From Globisporangium splendens (Eukaryota > Oomycota > Peronosporomycetes > Pythiales > Pythiaceae), in assembly GCA_006386115.1 (NCBI GenBank), contig VFIW01000023.1:62001-126000 (forward strand): 64,000 nucleotides of DNA, written 5' to 3'. The notes beneath the pieces are model-generated. The model ran no database searches and was not told where the DNA came from. It was given only the letters and a program-made list of their open reading frames with translations. The translations under genes were made by a program, and so were the position numbers. Below, piece after piece: positions 43,554-54,100 of the stretch; the stretch's first letter is position 1, and every line of letters starts with the position of its first letter.

Positions 43554-45008
43554 ATGAGCAGGTACGTGTATGGCGGCTCGACGCGGCCGTACGACCGCAG
43601 CAGCAGCAGCCGCCGCCCGCAGTCGCCGTCCGCATCGTCCAGAGTCCGCGACGAGGCCGAATCGCTGAGCCGCCAACGGTACCTCACGCCGTCCACGAGC
43701 AGCTCTACATCCCGCTATCCCCAGTCAGCAAGCGCCAAATCGACGCTGCATCGCGCGCATAGCTTCAACGCCTCAGCGCCTTCACGCACGCCATCATCGC
43801 CACCAGCCTCACCCCCTTTGGCGTTGCGTCGTGCGCATAGTTTCGGGTCCACCACTTCGTCTTCAGACACGTTTTCCTCCGCGGTACTGGCAGCCGCAGC
43901 GAACTCAGCAGCAGCGTTAGAAGCATCAACAACTGAAGAGATGGAGCCCCAGGTTGCTGCTGCGCCTGGAAAGCGCGTTCGGTCCCGCATGCGCCGTGTG
44001 CCGCCCAAGCGAGCGCGCATCGACTTCATTGCGCTCGGGAAGCCCGAGCAGACTGAGAACCCGTACAAGGCGACGTACCACGGCTCAGAGAAGTATCGGT
44101 CGATAGTGCGCAGTCGCTCGCATTCCGTCGGACGCCAACTGGATAGCACACCAACCGCGAACAATGAAGAACTCGAGTGGGAGCCACCGCCAGCGCTTCC
44201 AGCAACTCCAATTGTACCAACAAACAGATTCGACGCTCGAGCAGAGGAGAAGACCACGCAGCGGTGGTCCAAGTCCGCCAGTCGCTCGAGGCGATCTCGC
44301 TCCTCCAGCAGCGAGCGTGATGAGAGTCGTCCTCGATCGTATTCTCGCAAACAGAGCGCGAAAAGCACGTCGCCGTCGTCCAGTCCGCCGCGATCGTCCT
44401 CACGACGGGATGACGAACCGATGCGATCCCGATCCAAGTCCTCATCTCGAAGATACGAGGAATTCGAAAAGCGTCGAAGAAGTAGGAGCAAAAGCAAGAC
44501 TCGAGAACTCAATTTGGGCATTTCAACTGCTACTACTGCTACGACCACGGCGGCAACGGCGATGACGACAACGATCCCGAGCACGCCCACAAGCGTCTCA
44601 GCGTCCATGGATGGTGTCACGGAACGAAACATCGATGCTGAGATCCAGGCAGCGAAGGAAAGCATCCAGTGCGTGAAGCAGGAGCTCGAGGATTTGCAGA
44701 ACGAGTACGCGAAGCTCATGGAAGCCAAACAGTACCGGATCAGGATCTTGGAGTTGGATCTCGAGACTCTCGAGAAGCGCAAGCGCATCGACTTGGAGTA
44801 CACCGCGAAGACGACGAGTGTCGTGGCGCCTAGGAACGTGCAAGAGGAGGAAGATAACGCGCCAGGACACCCACATCGGGCACCGTCCAAGCGGCCATGC
44901 ATCGTGGATAGTGACGAATCTGATGATGACGACGTGATAATCTTGGACCCCGTCACGATGAAAGAGGAGCAGACAGTCAAGGACGAGCCAGGGATGAAAC
45001 CCTGGTAA
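43554..45008 (+). CDS. RS-rich nuclear-type protein with coiled coil and SUMO motifs (484 aa)
   Basis: Single exon; ATG 43554 (MSRYVYGGSTRPYDRSSSSR). The N-terminal two thirds are Ser/Arg/Pro-rich with two RRAHSF/HRAHSF repeats, a basic RVPPKRARIDF stretch that could be a nuclear signal, and SR blocks (RSRSKSSSRRYEEFEKRRRS). Residues about 370-430 form a coiled coil (QAAKESIQCVKQELEDLQNE). The tail has an acidic-flanked hydrophobic core VIIL (461-464), the classic form of a SUMO-interacting motif, followed by two consensus sumoylation sites, MKEE (K470) and VKDE (K476). It is probably an RNA-processing or chromatin-linked protein. No named family. Confidence 0.75.
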   Translation: MSRYVYGGSTRPYDRSSSSRRPQSPSASSRVRDEAESLSRQRYLTPSTSSSTSRYPQSASAKSTLHRAHSFNASAPSRTPSSPPASPPLALRRAHSFGSTTSSSDTFSSAVLAAAANSAAALEASTTEEMEPQVAAAPGKRVRSRMRRVPPKRARIDFIALGKPEQTENPYKATYHGSEKYRSIVRSRSHSVGRQLDSTPTANNEELEWEPPPALPATPIVPTNRFDARAEEKTTQRWSKSASRSRRSRSSSSERDESRPRSYSRKQSAKSTSPSSSPPRSSSRRDDEPMRSRSKSSSRRYEEFEKRRRSRSKSKTRELNLGISTATTATTTAATAMTTTIPSTPTSVSASMDGVTERNIDAEIQAAKESIQCVKQELEDLQNEYAKLMEAKQYRIRILELDLETLEKRKRIDLEYTAKTTSVVAPRNVQEEEDNAPGHPHRAPSKRPCIVDSDESDDDDVIILDPVTMKEEQTVKDEPGMKPW

Positions 45009-45109
45009 GAGCAATGCCAGGAAACAAAAGCATTCGTGTGAAGTAGTGGGGAAGTCGCCAGATAAGCACCTACACCTCAATGCCAATATATGAAAATGCA
45101 ACTTTTTGT

Positions 45110-46870
45110 TCACTTGCCAAACACGATGGAGCGCGCGCCGCAGAACCACTGATCGCACTTGTAGAGACCTTCGCGGACGAACCGCTTCTCGCACTCTTCC
45201 TTGGACGGGATCGCGACCGACGGACATGGACCGCGGATCGTGAACGTCGCGGGGAACGTGTACGTGGGGACGCCTTCCTTCACAAACCGATCGAGCGCCT
45301 GGACGCGGTTCGTGACCATGTGCTGCTCTCGGACAAGCTCCATGCCTGCCTTGCGAATCGTGTCCACGATAGCCTGGTTCGCGGGATCCAGCACCCAGCG
45401 CATCGTCGTCTCCGGGTCCGTGCGGTCATAGCTCACGAAATGCTGCATCTCCTTCATGTGCAGCGCCTCGAGCAGCGGCACGACGTCGCGGTTCACGACC
45501 AGAAGTGAGCCTGTCGAAGGGATCTCGAAGATCTTGGCGATCACATACTGGAACAGCAGCGTCGTCGTGATGCCCGCACGATACGCGCGCAGGTACGACG
45601 CAAAGATCTCCGACTGGTTGTCCTTGACGTAGTACCCAACGTGCTGGTAGATGTCCATGATGCTTTTGTGGGTCTCCTGGAAGATGCCGAGCCAGTGCCG
45701 CAGCGGGTACCAATTCGAGCCTCGCGCGCCGGACAAGATGATCTTGTGGATCGGGAACTCGTTGAAAGAACTCTTCGTGAAATCCGGACCAGACGAGTGC
45801 GGGAGCCACATGGTCATGGGCATGTCGCGCGCGTTCATGGAGCTCGTGATCGACGCAAAGTACTCGTCCATCTGGTACGTGTACGTGCCCACGAGCACGT
45901 CGGCGCGTTTGAAGATGGTCTCGCGGATCTCGATCGGGTTGAACTGGTCGTAGTAGTGCAGGTCGTCGTTCCAGACCATGATGATCGTGCCGAGCGCGCG
46001 CAACTCCTGGAAGTACTTGCTGAAATCGTGGAAGAGGTACATGCGATAGTGGAACGAGTTGAGGCAGAAAAGCAGCACACTCGGCGCCTTCTGCGGGTCC
46101 TGCTTGTAGAAAAAGTCCACGGGATCTTTCGTCACGAGGTCTTCCCATCCGTGCTTGCTCTTGAGCTCCGTGAACAAGTGCAGGAACGAGCGCAGCACGT
46201 ACCCGCTCCAGTCGGCCGTGCAGCCCACGAGGTACTTGCGTCCATTCGTGCGCTGTCTTCGTTCCGTAAACCACGCCGACACCTCGCGCTGCGTGTTGCC
46301 CATGCCCGCGGGAAACAGCCTGCCGTGCGGTTTCTCGGACACATCACGAAGCGCCTGCATGTCCACATCCATTTCATGATAAAAACCGAGCTGTCCATTC
46401 CCATCTTGATTCGCTACGAGGTACCCCTGGAACCGCAATCGCCCGATGCCGTCGAGCACCAACAGCAGCAGCGCCGCAAACAGCACGAGCAGCGCCAGCA
46501 CACTGAGCGCCAGCCGCGTCTTGGACACCCTCGCCACGCGCGTGCGTAGACGCTGAGCCCAGGTTGTTGCCCAAGGTCTACACCAGATCGGGAGCCGCCG
46601 CAGGAGCTTCTTGGTCTTGACGGGTGTGTCGCCACCGCCGTTCCTGCCATTGTCGCCATTCAGCAGCGCGTCCTGGTCGGACACCGACTGCGCCGCGTCA
46701 ATACGCAGCGCGCGGCTGGGGACGAAGTCGGCGCCGCCGGCCTCCAGCGAGTCGGAGACGTTGCCGTCGGAGCTGCGGCGGGGCACGCGGCCGTGCATCT
46801 TGGCGCGGAGAATGGTGCTCTTGTGGTTGCTCGTGAGCAGGGGGGTGTGGCTCAGAGAGGGTGCTGTCAT
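45110..46870 (-). CDS. type II membrane glycosyltransferase, CgeB/YkvP-like (586 aa)
   Basis: Single exon from ATG 46870. A cytosolic N-terminus of about 118 residues precedes one membrane anchor (119-140, LALSVLALLVLFAALLLLVL), as in Golgi glycosyltransferases. The lumenal part ends in a region typical of the CgeB/YkvP group of GT-B transferases: LLVVNRDVVPLLEALHMKEM, then VSYDRTDPETTMRWVLDPAN and a helix ending REQHMVTNRVQALDRF. The last 50 residues hold four Cys (CPSVAIPSKEECEKRF, KCDQWFCG), probably disulfide-bonded. A second ATG at codon 25 is possible. The donor and acceptor are unknown. Confidence 0.75.
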   Translation of the reverse strand: MTAPSLSHTPLLTSNHKSTILRAKMHGRVPRRSSDGNVSDSLEAGGADFVPSRALRIDAAQSVSDQDALLNGDNGRNGGGDTPVKTKKLLRRLPIWCRPWATTWAQRLRTRVARVSKTRLALSVLALLVLFAALLLLVLDGIGRLRFQGYLVANQDGNGQLGFYHEMDVDMQALRDVSEKPHGRLFPAGMGNTQREVSAWFTERRQRTNGRKYLVGCTADWSGYVLRSFLHLFTELKSKHGWEDLVTKDPVDFFYKQDPQKAPSVLLFCLNSFHYRMYLFHDFSKYFQELRALGTIIMVWNDDLHYYDQFNPIEIRETIFKRADVLVGTYTYQMDEYFASITSSMNARDMPMTMWLPHSSGPDFTKSSFNEFPIHKIILSGARGSNWYPLRHWLGIFQETHKSIMDIYQHVGYYVKDNQSEIFASYLRAYRAGITTTLLFQYVIAKIFEIPSTGSLLVVNRDVVPLLEALHMKEMQHFVSYDRTDPETTMRWVLDPANQAIVDTIRKAGMELVREQHMVTNRVQALDRFVKEGVPTYTFPATFTIRGPCPSVAIPSKEECEKRFVREGLYKCDQWFCGARSIVFGK

Positions 46871-48149
46871 GCATGCGCACGTACTTAATGTGCGCCGTTC
46901 CCCATCGTTGGTTTGCGCACTTTAGAAATTGTCTGGTCTGACCCAATTACCCAGGAGAAAAATGATAAATGCAGTTGAATGGGTGGTGAGTGATAATGTT
47001 CGCGAAAAGAGTGCGCAATGGACAAAATGGGCAGATTATCTGTTAGATGGTTGCTCTCTGAAATGGACGTGTGTCGAAAGTTTCGATAGTGTAGGCGCTG
47101 TATCAGTTTTCTTTCGTTGTGCCACTGAAGATGCCTCGTCTTGCTTGGACACACTTGGCTGTGAAAAAAACTGAGGTTTACTGGCTCAAACAGTACACTG
47201 CAGTAAGAAGCGTAGCTGATGCCGTTTCGCTGTAGTTTTCTTCGTGCTGTACGCAAATGAGGAAAAGCTTAGTCTGGAAGAGCAGCACAGCCGTCAGTCG
47301 CTGAAAATCGCTCCTGCAGCAGCTCAACCGGACTTGATTTGTCGATTTCTCTAAAAGTTTGAGTTGGCGTCAGTGCCTCAGCTTCTAAAACAGAGGCTCT
47401 TCGAGGCGAGAAACAAGGCTATTCTGCAAAGCAACGAACCCATCTGCTGGGATACGAGTCCAGATGTTGCCTTTGGCTAGCGATTTGTTCAGCTAAACCA
47501 GGCGCTGGAGGGAATCGGAGACACTGTCGAGGCGAAAAGAAAATAAAGAACACTGGAGCGCGCGGTTTGTCAACAGAATCCGCCACTGCACTTACGCAAG
47601 AGACTGCGTGTATCCTCCTTCCACAAACCAGACCCAAGTCAGCTTTTCGCAGTTCGACGGATCGTTCGCGGAAAGCACCGCCAAAAGAGAGCCACGAGCA
47701 GCCGAAAGCACTGAAAAACAAAAACAAGAAACAGGTGGAGCAGTACAGTCGACAACACCTTGGCTGAAAATTTTCACATCCAAACACATTCAGTGCTCAA
47801 GTATCGCATGCTAAAACAAAAAAATCAGGTGTGCGTACCGTGACCGACCGATTAATTACAGCCTCAATTTTGACCAACATAATCACTCGCGTTGCGCTCC
47901 ATGCGCGTCTCATTCAACGTTTTGGAGTCGAAATCTCCGACCTCGCACGAGCGAGTGGCTTCAGTATCCAGCAGGTGAGGATGGGCCTTGTGGCTCCGCT
48001 CCAGCTGCCACAGCGATGCACTTCGAGTGGCGCTCCTTGGCTGCAGCTGAGTGGCTCGCAGCCTCCTCTCTGCTCTCGGCGATTGCGCCGCACACCGCCA
48101 TTGTGTGATTTGCAGCCTCGCGCCAAGGAGACACAACAACAAGAGCAAG
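46871..48149. other. intergenic, 1.3 kb, between divergent genes
   Basis: Upstream regions of the glycosyltransferase (-) and paralogue C (+). Frames up to 190 codons overlap the C start on both strands and are shadows. No separate gene recognised. Confidence 0.5.
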
Positions 48150-49480
48150 ATGACGGTGACGATCAAGACGACGTCGGTGACCACGACGACCACGACGCGC
48201 TCGTCGTCCGGGAAGGAGAGCTCGTCGCTGCTGCACGGCAAGACGCTCGGTGGCGCGTGGCACAACATCGAGAGCGTGAGCGACGCCACGTACGTGCGCT
48301 TCCTGAACGCGCGCCTCCCGAACACCAAGGAGAACCGCGAGCGCGTGCGCACGTCCAAGCGCCGCGGCGGCGACCTCAAGCTCCCTACGCACTACAACGC
48401 TGAGGACTGGTTCGCCATGTTCATCTCGCTCTTCATCGTGCCTGTGGGCATCGCCATGTACTTTGTGCTGTGGGCGCTCACGCTGCCGGGCTTCATCATC
48501 GCGAGCCTGTACCTTGCGAGCTTCCCCAAGCCGCTGCGCATCATCGAGCGCACCAAGGGCTACTACTTGTACTCGGTGTTCCAGTTCCTGCTCGCGATCC
48601 CGGCGCTGCTCGTGACTTTTGTGTACTGGGTGTACCTCTTCGTGCTCATCATGCCAACGACACTGCTGTTCAGCATCCTGACGTGGCGCATCGCCAACGT
48701 GTCGACCAACTGGGCCACGCTCAAGAGCATGCGCCAGTCGACGGGCTTCACGTGGAACGATATCCTCGTGAGCCTCATGGGCGCCATGTACCGCCAGGGA
48801 CTCGGCGAATTCGTGTTCTACTTCCCTGCTGTCGTCGTCATCGTGCCAGTGCTCAAGTACTTGTTCACGTGCAACCCATTCCTGCACCGCCTGTCGCCAA
48901 AGTACATCAACCAGTGGACCGTCCCATTGGGCTTGACGGACGACCAGGCTGTGGCCAGCGCCGTGCAGTCGATCTCATGGACCGCGCACGTCGAGAAGGA
49001 TCGCGCCGACATTGACAACGACCGCTTCGCGGCTCACTACCCGCTGACGCCTGTTGGCCGCGCCGAGCCGGCTGCTGTGGGCGTGCAGTTCACCAACAGC
49101 ATCGTCAACTTCACCAAGACGACGCACAACATCTCGGGCACGGGTCTGCGCTCCGAGTCTGGCAAGCGCGGCATCTACGTCGTCGAGCTCTTCTTCTGGA
49201 ACCCGTGCCACATGGTCACGGGCTACGTCGAGGTGAACGTGCAGTTCGAAGGCAGCATCGAACACCCAAGTACGTTCAACTCCATCTTTTGTTGATCGTG
49301 GCCATATGGTTTCTAACTCTTGTGTTTGCTTTTCTTTTGCTTTACATAGTGTGGTGCTTCACGGGTGACAACTACTGGGGCAACCGCTTCTACAAGAACG
49401 TCGACAACCTGTTCTGGAACTACGCGCCAGAAGCCGGCGAGTACTTTTCGGGCCACGGCGACGCGCCAGTCTCGCGATAA
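48150..49480 (+). CDS. membrane-protein family, paralogue C (416 aa)
   Basis: Two exons, 48150..49269 and 49350..49480, with an 80-nt intron (GTACGT/CATAG) in phase 1 as in A and B. ATG 48150 (MTVTIKTTSVTTTTTTRSSS) starts a Thr/Ser-rich N-terminus. Then come HYNAEDWFAMFISLFIVPVG, VYWVYLFVLIMPTTLLFSIL, GFTWNDILVSLMGAMYRQGL and FYFPAVVVIVPVLKYLF as membrane region, VGVQFTNSIVNFTKTTHNIS and GIYVVELFFWNPCHMVTGYV, and the short last exon with WCFTGDNYWGNRFYKNVDNL. It is closest to B in layout (one N-terminal module). The codon bias is strong (C/G third positions), suggesting high expression. It is followed 300 bp later by secreted copy 2. Confidence 0.88.
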
Positions 49481-49787
49481 GCGCAGAATACCAGCAGCAC
49501 TCGGTGCGTTTTGTGCAGCTGACAATTTGCTGCTGTTATCCAGTCAAAATTCCATAGTTTTGGGAAGGAGGAATCAGTGCCAAAAATATGTTTTCTCGAA
49601 TGCAGTTTCTGTGCGAGCATTGCGAGACTTTGGCATGCATCTTGTCGCTTTCCGTCTTACTGGTTTGGACTCAGTTCGCGACTGTTTCAGCGAATAGTTC
49701 TTGGTGCATTTCTTGCTCCGCTCCAGAGCTTTTCTCCACTATTTTTTCTCAGCTCGTTCCATGTCGACAACACCGTGAGATCTCAAA
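49481..49787. other. short intergenic before secreted copy 2
   Basis: 307 bp, AT-richer, unique relative to the corresponding flank of copy 1. No gene seen. Confidence 0.5.
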
Positions 49788-50615
49788 CGTGGCAAGCATG
49801 TCGGTCCTCACAATCGCTCTCGCCTCGCGAGCATCACAACAACAACACTAGCATTCCCAAGACCAACAGCAAGAATGGTGGGACAAATGGTTCGTGCACT
49901 TGCTGCGAGCGCGACGGCGATGCTCATGATGGGAATGTCGACGGAAGCGACTCACACCAGTCCAGTCTCCGTGGATATCGGGTCGCACACACACCTCGCG
50001 GACTCGACGGGGCTCGTGAACAAGAACCGTGTGGTCCATAGCAACAACGTGGCCATCACGAAGAGCAACGTCCTCAGGCGCCAGGACGACACGCTCACGC
50101 TCGAAGCCGACGATGGCAGACAACGTACCCCAGCCGAGGAAGTCATCGAGACTGGCGAGAAGGAGACCCTGCAGCCTGTGGGAGAAGAAGCTGACGGTAT
50201 CGACTTTGCGCCAGGGGGCTACGGCTACCGCTACCGCTTCTACTACCGCCACGGCAGCGGCTACCGCTATGGATGGCGCTACCCGATTGCGTACTGGAAC
50301 CTATACGGACCCAAGTACTACGACTCGAGCTGCGGCTATGGCCGTGCCTACGGAGGCTACTACTACTGCTAGGAGCGGCTGCTGCGAAGTGTGGGAGCAA
50401 GGCTGAAAACAATATTACGTGTGCGATGTGTCGTTGGCGTGGCTCAACAATGGCGATGAGTGGTTAGTTAAGTGAAGAAAACATGTCCTACTGAGTGAAT
50501 CAATTGTCTTTCTCGTGGACGTTCACGAAGAGTTGACGGCCACTTCATTGATCAGCTAACTCGTGTGTTTCTCTGTTGAGTGTCCTTTCGAGGAGGCAAG
50601 TCAGGGCTCGCTCAC
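49788..50615 (+). repeat. inverted repeat arm 2, pairs with 42210-43014
   Basis: Contains the second copy of the Tyr/Gly-rich gene with its leader and 3' region. Nearly identical to arm 1 through the coding part; the 3' side diverges after about 50520. Confidence 0.85.
49875..50372 (+). CDS. secreted Tyr/Gly-rich protein, copy 2 (165 aa)
   Basis: Same reading frame, length and sequence as copy 1 except Val for Ala at residue 6 of the signal peptide. The frame is intact, so both copies can encode protein. The long open frames antisense to both copies (for example 49848..50252 -) arise from the repetitive tyrosine codons and are not separate genes. It lies downstream of paralogue C in the same direction, as copy 1 is on the same strand as paralogue B, although the gene order differs. 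Confidence 0.8.
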   Translation: MVGQMVRALAASATAMLMMGMSTEATHTSPVSVDIGSHTHLADSTGLVNKNRVVHSNNVAITKSNVLRRQDDTLTLEADDGRQRTPAEEVIETGEKETLQPVGEEADGIDFAPGGYGYRYRFYYRHGSGYRYGWRYPIAYWNLYGPKYYDSSCGYGRAYGGYYYC

Positions 50616-51102
50616 ACTCCAGTAAAGCATGCAATTCTATGAGCTAACTGAACTCGTGACACTTCAGCTGGACTCCCATTGTTGCATCGGTGTGATGATG
50701 CTATAAACCTTGTTGGTTGGTCGGCTTTATACCTCACGATGAAAGCACAATGTCAATGTGCACAACGGCGAACTCGTGTGATGTCGGATTCATCATCTCC
50801 CTTCACACGTGATACAATGAACAGCCGGAGCTTCGTGATAGGTGTCACTGGCAGTCTATGATACCTCACCATGCGCTGAGTTCGGCTTCAACTTGGTGCA
50901 CCCCATGATCGGATCTAGCACGTCAAGCGAGTCCTTCTTCGCACTCGCATGAAAGGTATTTTGCGATCCAGTTTGTAAAGAGTACTGATATAACATATTT
51001 TACAAATTCACACAAAACGAGCGCACCAGTTTTGTTTGTCTTGTGATTTAGAGTGCTGGTTTGTTGTGCAAGTATCTTTCCGAGTCTAGTTGGCAGCTTC
51101 TG
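50616..51102. other. intergenic
   Basis: 490 bp without recognised content; one 60-codon frame at 50679..50861 looks random. Confidence 0.5.
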
Positions 51103-54100
51103 CTACGGCAAAGAGGACGACGGATTGGTTGCGAGCGGCTCAAGTATCCGCGAGCGGCGCTTTGGAGTCGCAGGCGACTTCAGTGGACTGGGCAAAGGCG
51201 AGACCGTGGATAGCGAGCGGTGTCCCGGAGAGTTGCTCGTGACGCTGCCGCCAGCTGAGACAGACGACGAAGAGGAAGAGCTACGGCCATTCGAGTTCGT
51301 CGCGTCGTGACGGATCTGAGTCAGCGTCGACCGCTTCCTCGGTTTGTCGCCGTCTTCTCCAAAACCTACTGTGTCTGGCTGCTCTGGGGCCGTCGCAGGT
51401 CGAAGTTTTGGCAGCTCGTCTGAGCCCCCAGCAGCAGCGGATCGTCGCAATGCGAGTTCCGTCTCGACATTGACTTTGACTTTGTCCATCTTGGCATCCA
51501 CGAGCAACTCGAGAGACCCGAGAACGACGTCGGCGTTGCACACTCGCGGTGCAGTCACAGCACCACTGCCTACCGAGGTGGAGGTTCCCGAGACAGTTTT
51601 CACAGCAACTCGTACGCCAATCTTGGGTGACCCAATTGTCGAAGATAAGGCTAGCGATAACGATGCGCTGGTGCTCTTGTTGCCAGCGCTTTCTTTTGGT
51701 TTAGCGTCGTCGCTGTCACTTCCATCGGAGTACGAGTCCCCCTGCACGTCTTTGTCGATCTCATCACGTTGCTGATGCGAGCTGTCGTGCCGATGCGACC
51801 CCGACGCGCTCTCGACCATGCTCTCGAGTTCTGACCACGACGCCATACTAGAAATGTTTACTTTGGCCCAGTCTGGTGGCGATCCTTTCTGCGGGATCGC
51901 CTGGTTCCCTGACGCCAGCAGTCGCATATTCTCACGTCCTGACTTCCCAGTATTAGTGCTGCTACTGCTTGCACCACCAGCAAACGTATTGGCAATGACG
52001 ATGGCGTTGAGGCAGCTTGCAGCACTCGTGAGCACGTCGTGCTGATGCTGGTCTGCGAGTGCGGCGATCGCGGTGACGATCCCCGGTTGGATGATGTTGG
52101 CGACATGCGGGTCATCTGCTGGGTCGGTTTTCGAGAGCGATTGCAAAGCCAAGGAACACACGTGGCGCTTGATCGGCGTCGCTGTGGGGCTGGTCCCCAA
52201 TCGCAGCAACACCTTGACGCCGTCGTGCTTGATGAGCTGCATCCGGCAGCGTTTATTGGATGCGAGGTTGTAGATCGTGAAGACCACGTGCTCCCGCGTC
52301 TCGCTCATGTTACTCTGGGAAAGCATCAGCACGATTTGCACCAATCCTGCCTGGGACCCAATGCGTTGGTTTTTCACGTCGTTCGCATTGGAATTTGCTA
52401 CTGCCGTGGACTCCGTTTTCGAGGCGGCATCACCGGCAGGAGCGACGACTGCTGGACTCTCTCTATCTTGACGAGACAAGTTGCGCAGCACGACGGTACA
52501 ATGATAACAAAACTCTTCACCTCGCACGGCAACGAGCCCTTTGAACGGCGCACGAGGGTCCCCAGGGTTTGTTCTGCACAACAGTGCGATGATATCGAGC
52601 GCGCCATCGCGAAGCATAAGCTCGTGACATTTCGGGTTCTTAGACAGATTGCTCAGCGACGTGATGGTGTTCATGCTCATGGCATTCTCGTCAGACGTAC
52701 TCTGCACACCGCTTTCCGATCCTTTCACGATCGTCAGCAGGGCACGAATGATGCCATCACGCACAAGCCGTTCTTCAATCACGGACCCACCATTCTCAAA
52801 GCTCGCAAGCGCGCAGAGCATGTCAGCGGACACTCTCAGTGTCTGCTCCTCGCTTTCCATCTCAGGACACGCTAGAATCGCAGCGAGGGTCGGGATGCCA
52901 TTACATTCGACGAACTTCTTCTGATTCTGGATCAGCGAGAAGAGGTTGCACAGTGCGAATACACAAGATGAAGTCGTCGCGACGCACGTCGCCATCATTT
53001 TCTTCATGGCATCGTTGAGCACGACAACAAGCGCGTCTTCAGTCATGAGCGTCACGGCCAGCGTGTTGATACTCAAGTTGGCGATGGATGCGGCTCCGTA
53101 CCGCTTCACGTCTTTGTTTTCTGATTTCAGCTGCGCCGCCAAGATGCCTAGCACGCCCGCTTCGTCGCGAACAAGCGCCTCTGCGACGTCCGTACAGCAC
53201 GATAAGTTGTACAAAATGTTGGCCGCGTACACTTTGGTCTCCGGGTCGCGCACTTTGGCGAGATTTTTCAGCACACTGAGCGCACCTTCCTGCAGAATGC
53301 GAGGCTCGTGGCCGCCAGGCACGCTCGACAAGTTGCTCAGGATGCCACACATGAGGCGCTTGATCTCCTTGCTGAACTCGGCTTGGTACATCTTGGAGAG
53401 GATGCGCACGATCTCCATCTCGAGCAACTGTAGCGCCTTGATCGGGTGTAATGAGATGTTGTAGATGGACCGCAGCGACAGATCTTGAATCTCTTCGTTC
53501 TCGATGCGCGCGAGCTTGATCAGCGCATACAAGACGCCGTCTTTGACCATCTGGTCGCGCGTGTCCTCGTGGGTGAGCAGGTTGAAGAGCGCCTTGGCGC
53601 AAATTGCCTTTGTTTGCTCGCTGTTGACGCGCAGCAATGTGATCACAATGAAATCGTCGATCGCGGAATCGCGCCAGAGGCGATGCTTGAGATGCCCACG
53701 CTCGGTGGCCAGGTCGCACAGCGCAATCGCCGCACACACTTGAGCTTCATGTGATCCCGTCCGCATGATAATATCGAGCGCCGGTGGGATATTGGTGTTA
53801 CCCGAGAGCAAGCGAAGCCCACGCGACATGAGCGATACCTTCGAGATCGCTAGCGCGCATCGCGATGCCGTCATCTGTTGGATCGTCACGGCTTTCTTCT
53901 CGAGTCGTGAGTTTTTTAGCGCTGATTGGGTCGCGAGAAGCAGCATGGACGCAAAGAATGCCGGGACCTCTTCTTTTGTCGAGCAGCACAGTTCGTGGAG
54001 CTTGAACAAAATCTGCGATGCTGCAAACTGCGTTTTCACGATTTTCGTGTCCGTGCTCACATCGCGACGTTGTGAATCGGAGGCCGAGACGCTTAAGAAG

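Noticed and set aside
43715..44980. 421-codon minus-strand open frame
   Set aside because: Antisense of the RS-rich gene; its Val/Ser/Leu runs mirror the repeats of the sense strand.
38791..50372. Single inverted duplication of a two-gene block (paralogue plus secreted gene)
   Set aside because: Gene order does not invert as a block would (B then S on minus; C then S on plus), and B and C are far more diverged than the two S copies.
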